Positions 55,645 to 64,000 of a stretch of DNA of 64,000 bases are shown in pieces. Origin of the DNA: Neurospora intermedia (lineage: Eukaryota > Ascomycota > Sordariomycetes > Sordariales > Sordariaceae); assembly GCA_037102815.1 (NCBI GenBank), contig BTPP01000006.1, positions 3,038,001 to 3,102,000 of the forward strand, in the 5' to 3' direction. The position numbers were made by a program, and so were the translations under genes. The first letter of the stretch is position 1. Each line of letters starts with the position of its first letter. The notes beneath the pieces were generated by a model. The model was given only the letters and a program-made list of their open reading frames with translations, ran no database searches and was not told where the DNA came from.

Positions 55645-57872
55645 CTACTTCCTAACCCTAAAAGTCTTCAACACATTCTTCCTCCCCCCAGGCCCCTTCT
55701 TGTACTTCCCATGCCCACCTTTTCCACCCTTGGCGCCCTTTCTGCCTCTCGTCTTCTTGTCGTCGCCCTGCTTCTTAAACGGTACAAACCCAATCTGGGT
55801 TTCCGTGAGAGCGTTCTTTCCGTCCTGAGGCAGCAAGTAATCAGGCACGTGCTTGAGATGGGCTTGCTGGCGCATCTTGGTGCCGAGCTCGCCGTCGTGG
55901 CGCAGGTGCGACAGCTCGTGCGGGTTCTCTTCAAAGTAGCGCTTCAAAGTCTCGGAGCGCAGGAGTTCTTGTCGCAGTTCACGGGTGCGGGCTTCGCGGA
56001 TGGCCACTTTTGTTACGGCGCGGAGGGCTATGGGTCATGTTAGAGAATGAATGGTCAAAGGGGCGAAATTGTAAGGGGGAAAGGAAACGTACCATCGTTC
56101 ATACGGTAACGGAAAGCCTCCATCTGGTCCTTGTTAAAGTTGTACGGCTCCAACTTGCGGTTGAGCTTGGCCTGCTGGCGCATCACCTTGGCCAGAACCT
56201 TCTCGTCCTTCTCGCACTGCTTGATGCTGGTGGCCTTGTGCTTGCCAAAGAGGTCGTGAGGGACGACCATCGATAGAGCAATACCGGCACGACCGGCGCG
56301 AGCGGTGCGGCCTATCCGGTGGATGTACGAAGAGGAAGAAGTGGGCATGTCAAAGTTGATGACGGCGGCAACGTTTTTGAAGTCGATGCCTGTGCAAAGT
56401 TAGGTTAGTATCCAGAGCCATGTAGGACCAAAAGCAGACAGACTTACCTCGCGAAACACCATACTCCTGATCCCTCCTGCCCTTCTTCTTCTTTCCCTTG
56501 CCGCTCTTCTTTTCCTCGCCCTCCTTCTTTTCACCTTGCTCCTCCTTCTTCTCCTCAGTCTTCTCGTCCTCCAAGAAAACCTCGCTCCTCTCATCCGACG
56601 CAATGATAATATCATAAATACCCCTGTTAAACTCCTCGATGATCTTGATCCTTGTGTTAATCGGCAACTCCGAGTTCAGCACACAGCTGCGAATGCTAAA
56701 CTGCTCGAAGAACAGCTTCAAGCGGTACGCCCGATCGATATCCGCAACAAACACCAGACAGGGACCCTTGATCAGCTGCAGCTTGAAGATGAGGTAGCTG
56801 ATGAGCCACTTGTCATCCTCGCCGCACTTGACGTAGAACTGGGTGAGCTTCTCGTCCTCGTTGCTGAACTCCTCCTTCAGGTCTAGCATGGTGGGGTTGC
56901 GGCAGAAAAAGCCCTTGAGGGTGTCGAGCTCGTCGGAGACAAGGGTGGCGCTCATCATGGTGGTCTGGACACCGCCCTTGGGCAGCGAGCGGGCAATGTT
57001 CTCCATGTCTTCATCGTAGCCGTAGGACAGGACGAGGTCGGCCTCGTCGAGCACGAGGTACTGCAGCTTGGCGACGCTGAGAGCGCCGGACTCGATGTTG
57101 TGCCAGGCGCGGGCGGGGGTGGAGACGATCACGTCGGGGGCGTTGGCGAGGAGGGAGCGCAGGACGGCGTCGGACACGTTGTCGGTCAATTTGGCGGATT
57201 GGATGTCCTTGGTGCAGAAGGCGGAGAAGGCATCGATGGCTTTGTGGACTTGGTCGGCGAGTTCGCGCGTAGGGACGAGGATAAGGGCGGAGGTGAAGGG
57301 GGTTGGGTCGGTCTATTTGGTTTCCTTTTCGTTAGCATCGACCAACCTTCTCACAACTTCTTCTCCTAGGTGTCAAGGTAACTCACAGCTTTCCTCTTAA
57401 GAATGCCGCTCAGCACAGGCAACACATATGCCGCCGTCTTGCCCGATCCCGTCTTCGCCTTGCACAGCACGTCCTGGCCCGCCAGCGCAAGCGGGATCGC
57501 CTTCCTTTGCACGAGCGTCGGCTTCTCAAAGCTCTGTTTCGCAACGGCCTGCACAAGGCGAGGGTCGAGACCCAGGTCGGAGAAGGTCAAGTCGGCATCG
57601 TCCTTCTCGCTCTGCTTCTTTTCGTCCTTTTCGTCTTGTTGTTTTTGCTCGTCCTTTAGTTGTTGCTCGAGCTCTTGCTCCTCCTCGGTTTGTTGCTGCT
57701 CTTGTTGTTGGGTCTCTTCGGGTTTCTCCTCCTGTGTCTTGACATTCTGCGACTTGGACTTCTTCTCCTTCTTTTCCTTCTTCTCGGTTAAGGATTTCTT
57801 GGTCTTCTTCTGGGTCTGAGGCTCGGTCACGACCGACGGCTCGTCCGTCTCGTTCAACTTGCGCTTGGCCAT
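55645..57872 (-). CDS. dbp9: ATP-dependent RNA helicase Dbp9 (DEAD-box)
   Basis: Four exons: 57872-57387, 57312-56448, 56389-56093 and 56027-55645, with introns GTGAGT, GTAAGT and GTACGT, give 676 residues. A Lys/Glu/Gln-rich N-terminus precedes the core. Motifs in order: Q-motif, AKTGSGKT (about residues 139-146), [21 protein letters not shown] (about 250), SAT (about 283), and [11 protein letters not shown] (about 473). An inserted Lys/Glu/Gly stretch lies between ASDERSE and SRGIDFKN, typical of Dbp9 orthologues. The C-terminus ends in [27 protein letters not shown], a basic RNA-binding tail. Dbp9 acts in the nucleolus in 60S pre-ribosome assembly, on 27S pre-rRNA. The DxDD-type position of motif III (SAT) and motif VI Arg residues are intact, so it should be active. 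Confidence 0.95.
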
Positions 57873-58943
57873 TGCGTCGGGGTATCTAGGTTGTGAAGGT
57901 TGGTATTAATCTGGTTTTGCGCGACAGAAGTTAAAAAGTGAGAGACACGGTCGAGTTTGGTGATCAGTCGACTAGGTAGAGTTGGTCGTGATATGGTTCT
58001 ATGGAGACAAAGACGGTAGATGAAGAATGTGTTTGGAAGTGGAGGAGGAGGGGCTGCACTTCTTCCAAGCTACGAAACGGATGGATGCCAATTCTTCGAA
58101 TCGACCAAAAAAAGTTTGGGAAAAATTTCGACGGGGACTCGCCCAGGCGACGCACCCACTGATTGGCCAGCGCTACCAGTCCACTTCACAGTGGGCATAG
58201 GCGCTAGTGCAGCGGCAGCTCATTGCCCCACAAAAGCTTAATCCGACAACTTGAACCCCCACAGCGACCAGGGGGATCCATCATCTGGGCTGCCACCTTC
58301 AACGCAGGTCCACGATCTTACACTAGTCAGCCTCTAGTGATGAGCCCTACGAGGCTGCTGAGGCTCAAGATGGACTGAGAATCATACCTTACAATCACGT
58401 TCAAGATCACGACTGAACAGATCAAACTCGCTACTATACTAACTTTGATGGAAATCTTACTAACGGAAACAAATACATCTTGACATGAGCCATAATCCTT
58501 AAAGCCATTCCTCATCTTCTTTTCGCTCGAGCCACATAACCGGAGGCAAGGAACATGCGCTGAGAATCAAGCTATTCATCCAACACAAAACAAAACTTGA
58601 CCGCACCAATCTACACGTGCGCGAACCTTCCATACCAGGCTGTCACCACACAAAGGCTCAGACGCCAACATTTTACCAAACCATAAGAACGTAAAAGTCT
58701 GATGACAAGGAAATACTTCAGCATTCATCTCTCATGACCTTTATCCATCTGTTACATGAGTCTCTCCATCAATCATCGTTCAACTTTGGGAGCACCACAC
58801 CGCAGTGTTCCATGTTGTTGCTATTCGGCCTGACTGTTTCAGACAAGTTCAACTCAAGCGTCCGAAGTCCTTAAGGACCGATTGGGCTGACTTCACCTTC
58901 TCCATTTACCAGTCCTCGAAGCTCCTCGAGCCGCCCGCTGCAC
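57873..58943. other. Intergenic region of about 1.1 kb
   Basis: Left part: promoter and leader of Dbp9 (A/G-rich, TTTGGGAAAAATTTCG near 58114). No gene is supported. The right part is the 3' end of the SR-type gene. No repeat of note. Confidence 0.45.
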
Positions 58944-60781
58944 CTAGTAACGACGACCATAGTCACGAGGCGGGTATGGCTCGCGAGGGTACGGGTCACG
59001 CGGAGGGAAGTCCACGGGAGGAGCACGGCGATCGTAAGCATCTCCACGTCCGCTCATGTACGGGTCAGGAGGGTAATCGCGGGGAGCACGGTACGGGTCA
59101 TCGTAACGTCCGCGGGGAGGCGGGTAGTCATCAATCGGGCGCCTGGGTGGCGAGCGGTAACCACCTCTCCTGTCGTCGTAGTACTCGCGCCTTGGTGGGG
59201 GCGACCTGTCACGGTAGCCATCACGGTAGCCGTCGCGGCGGGGGCTGTATCCGCGAGGAGGGGGTCCACGGCGGTCGTAATCGTCCATGGGAGGGGGGTA
59301 TGGGCGGCCACGCGGCGACCTCGAGCGAGCGCGGTGGTCATTTCTTGGGATGTCGGGTTGAGTCTAATTCCAAAGGTCAGTAAACATACTTTTTGGGAGG
59401 TGTGAGGGTATCCCTTACGTTAGCGACGCAAGTCACGCGCTGGCCCTTAAATTCGCGATTGTCGAGCTTCTCAACAGCAGTCCTCAGATCGGCGGCGTTT
59501 TCGAACTCAACGAAGCTGTTATTTCGGTCAGCGGAAGTGTAGAAAGATTCTGACCGTGGCCACATACCCTTCACCGTTCTGGTTGCGAGTAGTCTCGCTA
59601 TAAACGACATCAAGTCCGGACTGACGAGCAAAGTCCTTAAGATCCTAAAAAGGCAAGTCGAGTAAGTTGAGGTCCGGGATTTGGCAGTTGGCGGTCCTCC
59701 CATGCATCACCACCAGTAAAAATGTGTCCAGGAAGCTGATTGTGTATGGCAGGTTGTCATCCGGCTCTGGAGTGTCCTCTGCCATAGTCCCGCCCGTAAC
59801 AAGAAACTCCAATGGGAAGACTGAGAAGGATGTAGTGAAGGAAGCCGGAAAGAGCCAGTTGGGTGTACAAAAGAGAGCCAAGTGCGTTCAGCTGGAACGG
59901 CCGGACCCCCCACCAGTCGGTAATAGGAAAAAATAACGAAGTCCGAATGGCCAAACTTGGGTGTGACGGTGACAGGAGATATGCCATGCTGGTGGGGGCG
60001 AGAACAGAGGAGGGTGTGGAATCCATGGGTAGCCCGGAAAAAGAGAGAAATCCATATGATCAAGCGGCGCACAAGGAAGTGGAAGGGTGACAGACCTGCC
60101 AGCTGGTTTCATTGGGAAGGCCAGAAATTTGCATCCGGTGAGGCGTGCGTCGGGGCCTGGGTTGGCTGTTACGCTCGTGGGTGAAACCGGGACCTCCCTC
60201 ACGGTGACGGGCGCCACGGGCGAACTGAACGGTAAGGCGCTCTCCCATGAAGTCCGATCCATCTTGTTATTGTTAGTCGGTCGATATCGGAGGTGACGGG
60301 GGCTAGAGGTGGGAAACGTACGGAAAGCTGAAGAGAGAAGGATTGTTAGTGCATGTTCTTTTATGATTGCTATGACGCACGTAAGAAAAGAGGACTTACC
60401 AGGCACAACATCGCGGGCGTCCATAGCATCCTTGTACTCGATGAAACCAAAGCCGTTCATGAGCTTGATTTCGGTGATCTCGCCGGTTCCGTGAGTCGCA
60501 AAGTGGGCTTCCACATCGGCCTTGGTTGCTTTGCGGGAGTCAGCATTGTGTATCGTCGGATGGGGGCCGACCAGACCAGGCGCCAAAGCAGGACAATTGG
60601 ATAGAACAGGTAGCCTCGCAGCGACAAGGCGGCGATTGAAGCTTGATCATGGGAGACGGCCGCTGGTCGACGGTGGCTGTGGTGGTGGTGATGATGATGA
60701 CGTTGATGTTGCAGATCCGGGAAACTCACCGTGCCGGGGCAGGTTGCCCAGGTAGAGACGGGTCGACGATACTTCAGTCAT
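58944..60781 (-). CDS. Two-RRM SR-type RNA-binding protein (Npl3/Srp2-like) with a 6-nt microexon
   Basis: Eight exons fit one frame: 60781-60730, 60528-60400, the microexon 60327-60322 (CTTTCC), 60262-60096, 59644-59568, 59515-59390 and 59343-58944 are joined by GT..AG introns. The product is 318 residues. RRM1 (about 7-80): RLYLGNLPRH..TKADVEAHF..GFGFIEYKD..GSDFMGERLTVQFARG. RRM2 (about 105-175): RMQISGLPNETSWQDLKDFARQSG..GEGFVEFENAADL. The C-terminus is Arg/Tyr/Pro/Asp-rich (RGPPPRGYSPRRDGYRDGYRDRSPPPRRE). The pair RRM plus RRM plus RS/RGG tail fits Npl3/Srp1-2 class splicing and mRNA-export factors. One intron (59645-60095, 451 nt) is far longer than the others. Intron phases and branch sites (ACTAAC) support each junction. 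Confidence 0.85.
60322..60327 (-). other. 6-nt microexon CTTTCC
   Basis: Between a TTCTCTCTTCAG acceptor and a GTACGT donor. It supplies the second and third bases of Ala, Phe and the first base of His in the line VVPAFHGSDF. Without it, exon 2 (phase 1) can still join exon 4, but loses two residues at the RRM1 beta4 entrance. Confidence 0.7.
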
Positions 60782-61468
60782 TGTGTCGGGTCGCTGGTTG
60801 TGGGACCTATATAGGATGACTGGAAAGCCAATATGGTAAGAATCCGATCCAAGGCGATGGAAGGCTGAAGAGGGATGGGGAGTTCCCAACGCAGGGCAAT
60901 CAATCCAGCTATCGTACTTTTTGGTTGTTGTCGTGGTGGCAGAGACGAAGGCTGACACGACGGAAGAGATGGGGAGCCTGGTAAGGTGAGGGAGGGGGTT
61001 GGTCGGGGTAATAAGCGCGACGACGTGCTGTGTCCTGCCGAAGCCTCGTTTAAGAAAAAAAAAGTTGCGTCAACTTGTTCGGAGCCTTGTTCGCGGGCCG
61101 ACCAGTCAAAGTGCAAGCCAGGCACGAGAGAGAGACCAATGTGGGCGGAGAGGCGGGAAGCGTAGAAGAGGGCGTCAGCCAAGTTCGGGTTGTGGTGGGT
61201 GTTTGTATCACTCGATGATTCAATCAGAAACGAGAGGTAAAATCACGCGACGAATCGGCGGGTAAAGTCGTCGTCGCGGTGTTGTGTTGGATGGTGGCCG
61301 TCCAAGTTGGCTGGCAATGATGGTTGGGAACAGTTGAAAAGAGGATGATGTTTGGAGGAGAAGCTGTGACGGGCATGCGACACGGTGGGTGTTGGTGGGT
61401 GGGAAGAAAAGTGGAGGAGCGATTGAAAAGGTGGAAGGATGGGGTGAGTGAGTGGGCGGATTCCTGCT

Positions 61469-61505
<37 letters not shown>

Positions 61506-63391
61506 CTGGCTGAGAGAATGGACGGAGTGTGGAAGTGTGGACGGGCCCTGTCCTGGCTGTCCTGCTGCTGCAGCAACTGAAGGAACTGAAATCCGGGACA
61601 AGGAAGGACTGAAAAAGAGAACGAGAAAAACAGTGGGATTCGCACGCACGGCATCACGCAGGATTAACGAAAAAACACTTCCCTTCCGTCTCCCGTCACA
61701 ACCAAGCGCCGACCGGTCTCCTGCTGCTGCAGCACACGATCGTGCCCCCAGTCAAAGCCGATGCCTGCCCTGCCCTGTTGCGCTACAACGCAATCAGGTC
61801 CCGTCAGCAACGCGACGACGACGACGATAACCTCGGAACTGCCGCTATGCCGCCCGCCTACACTACCTAGAGCCCCAGGTAGCTAGGGTTACAGCCAAAA
61901 CCAGGCACTCAACCCACTGAAAACCAAAGCATGGCGGGACCTACCCGGGCAGGCATGGACGAGTGGGGCAAGCAGAGCAAACGCGGGAAGAGGTGGACCG
62001 CCAAGTCTCCTTGTTATCCAATTACAAACCACCATCGCCCTGAATTCGAGGATGTGTCACAAGCATCCTGGTCCTTGTGAGAGGGGAAGGGCAAGGCATG
62101 ATGCACATGGACGGACGCGGTTGCACAGGCACCCCTCCTTGTTGATTTGATGGCCGCTGCTGCTGCTGGTCGCCGCCGGTTTGTTTTCCGTCATCTTGGC
62201 TTGGCTTGTCGGAGCCATGTTTGATATTGGCGTGACATTTGTCCAAAGTCGTGATGGAGGTGGTTAGGTATGGTGGTGTTGAGCGGTTGAAGGTATTCCC
62301 GGACATGTCAAGGGAGGTATCTTGGAAGAAAAAAAGAGTAAACAAAAGGGAGCTTTGGCCGCTTCTGATGTCAATCCTACCTCTATGGAGCTTTTCCGAG
62401 CTTTTTGCAAATCCCGACAGGGCTGATATGGTTCACGTCATTGGACCGGCTGGGATAGTGTCTGACGCTTTTTGTCGAGTTCTGGTCTTCCACTTCTTGA
62501 ATACAGATCCAAAGTTCCAGATGCTAATTGAGATCGCCGACTATCGAGAAGTAATATGGATATAGTACGGTTGAGTACGAGACATCGAGGGTCATTCTAT
62601 ACTACATTTAGCTAAGAATCTGGAGTTCTTTACAAGTCATGTCTCGTAGTGTAATCAACAGACACAAACATCGGCTTGGCACAAAAACTGTCAAACTCCG
62701 CTGGAAGACGAATGCGCTCACAACCCACGGGACAAACTGTCGCAGTTCTAATAGTATCTTACGGTGTTGACAATAACTGGCGCAAACGGCGTGCTCCATC
62801 CATTTTGGAAACGCAGAGTATGTATCCTTCTCTCACGACGCCAACGAAGGTTTAGTTATCCATTGTTCTGCCCTTTCCCTGCCCCATTTATTACCTGGTT
62901 TGTACGTTACGGTACAACAACCACGCTAGCAAGCAACGCAGTACTGAAACTGTATTTTACTTTGATATGGGGAATTATTGATTGATGTCATCGCATAGCA
63001 TGTGCTTTTATACGCCAAATTGCAATGAGCAACACGTAGTCTAAAAGTAAAGAAGAAGCAAGATATTGTAAGAGAGAAAGAAGGCTTCCAGTGAGCCCAC
63101 TGTGTAGAAATGTTACGCTATACCAGATCTAGAGTACGAGTGTATTGTTATACAAGCCTCATCACAACTTGAACTCTTTCGTTTCTCTGTCCGAATTCGG
63201 CTTTCTCCGACTTTCATGACAAGAGATAGACAGACCATTACACGAATACACTCATGGCCGTGCATAATTCTGTATTTATCCAATTTACCCACTTCCGTAA
63301 CTTCATCACTCATTACATCATGATTCTCCACATCCATCCCTACAACCACCACCTTCAACCAACAACCATCACCACTACATGTATACTAGAA
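60782..63391. other. Spacer of 2.6 kb with a G34 run
   Basis: Upstream region of the SR-type gene. A pure G-run spans 61472-61505. Frames through it (61220-61830) are poly-Gly or poly-Pro artefacts. The rest, to 63391, shows no gene. Confidence 0.5.
61472..61505 (+). repeat. Homopolymer run of 34 G
   Basis: A G34 tract, capable of G-quadruplex formation, about 700 nt upstream of the SR-type gene start. Confidence 0.9.
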
Positions 63392-64000
63392 CTATTTCCT
63401 CTTCCCACCAGCCTGCACCACCAAAACACTCGCATCCACCGCCGCACTAACCAACAATCCCTCCGCCACAACACCCACCGTCTTTCCCAGATCTAACCCC
63501 CCTCCGTTCGCACTTCCCCCAGCAACATCCACCCGACTACTATTACTACCACCAGCACCAGCACCACCACCAGTACCACCACCAGAAGCACCCCCCTCAA
63601 CATCAACAACCCCATGTCTTCGTCCCACAACCACCACATCACCCGCCCCTCCCCTCTTCTGCCCAACAGTAACCTTCGCCAACCCCATTACCGTTTCCAT
63701 CAAGTCATTCTTACCCTCTGTCAAGTTCGATTCCTCAAAGACCACGCGCGAGGCAAGTTCCTGGGGGAGTGAGTCGCGGAACGTCGCTAGCAGTGTTACG
63801 TCCTCGTCATCTTTCTCTTCTCCGTTAGAGTTGGGGATAGTGTATTTGAGGTAGACGATGGTGGCCGTTACGTTGTCGTTGTTGCGCACCAACTGGAGGA
63901 CTAAGCGCAGAGCTACACGATCATCTGCGCCGCCGATAAAAGGGAGGAAGACGTGGTGTGTGCGGGTTGTGATGGCTGGTTGTTCCTGGGGTGTATGTTG
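63392..64000 (-). CDS. C-terminus of a Kha1-like K+/H+ antiporter (partial, cut by window edge)
   Basis: The minus-strand frame is open from the window end to the stop at 63392, with no start inside; the N-terminal membrane domain lies beyond 64000. The visible 200 residues start QHTPQEQPAITTRTHHVFLP, followed by FIGGADDRVALRLVLQL and NNDNVTATIVYLKY. This is the cytosolic nucleotide/UspA-like C-terminal domain of fungal CPA2 K+/H+ antiporters such as Kha1, which act in Golgi or vacuolar membranes for K+ and pH homeostasis. A Gly/Ser-rich low-complexity stretch (GASGGGTGGGAGAGG) is inserted before the last conserved strand. Confidence 0.8.
   Translation of the reverse strand, partial: QHTPQEQPAITTRTHHVFLPFIGGADDRVALRLVLQLVRNNDNVTATIVYLKYTIPNSNGEEKDDEDVTLLATFRDSLPQELASRVVFEESNLTEGKNDLMETVMGLAKVTVGQKRGGAGDVVVVGRRHGVVDVEGGASGGGTGGGAGAGGSNSSRVDVAGGSANGGGLDLGKTVGVVAEGLLVSAAVDASVLVVQAGGKRK

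Noticed and set aside
61220-61830. Poly-Pro/poly-Gly frames
   Set aside because: Produced by the G34 tract.

Overview
The window is nuclear DNA of a filamentous ascomycete, most likely a Sordariomycete close to Neurospora or Sordaria. The genes are protein-coding and are split by short introns of about 45 to 90 nt with GT..AG ends and CTAAC/CTGAC-type branch points. They occur on both strands with no operon logic. The proteins are typically fungal: a vacuolar CAX exchanger, a GH81 glucanase, Stn1, Dbp9, Caf40/Rcd1, a HeLo-domain pseudokinase and a Kha1-type antiporter. The intergenic DNA is rich in CTACCT / CCTAGGTAGG words and microsatellites, which is common in that group. The species call is inference.

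Layout. 0-13 kb: a very large protein with an N-terminal membrane domain and a tail full of Leu-Trp motifs (108-6535), an RNA-dependent RNA polymerase fragment without a catalytic centre (7022-7666), a NadR-like P-loop kinase, a small zinc-finger protein and two lineage-type proteins of unknown function. 13-19 kb: an intronless secreted glycoside hydrolase with discoidin and ricin-lectin domains that looks bacterial in architecture, then a gene-poor spacer and a small secreted, Kex2-processed cysteine protein. 19-23 kb: a coiled-coil protein whose first intron is about 1 kb long and carries four copies of a hairpin-forming repeat, then a tRNA-like gene. 24-29 kb: telomere-capping Stn1 and a glutamine-rich tandem-repeat gene broken by an in-frame stop. 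30-39 kb: GH81 endo-1,3-beta-glucanase, a 3 kb gene-free repeat-rich spacer, and a vacuolar Ca2+/H+ exchanger. 39-51 kb: a further spacer, a patatin-like phospholipase, a HeLo-pseudokinase (the domain order of metazoan MLKL) and a DHCR24-like FAD reductase. 51-64 kb: a doubtful small secreted protein, Caf40/Rcd1, DEAD-box helicase Dbp9, a two-RRM SR-type protein with a 6-nt microexon, a long spacer with a 34-G run, and the 3' end of a K+/H+ antiporter cut by the window edge.

The genes do not form one pathway. Three housekeeping RNA genes (Caf40, Dbp9 and the SR protein) lie in tandem on the minus strand and concern mRNA decay, 60S ribosome assembly and splicing/export. The most notable observations are the intronic hairpin repeat family, which shows a two-sided compensatory base-pair change between copies, the 6-nt microexon, the HeLo-pseudokinase, the orphan RdRP fragment and the stop-interrupted repeat gene. 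Exon coordinates were worked out by hand from splice signals and reading-frame continuity and have not been checked against transcripts.
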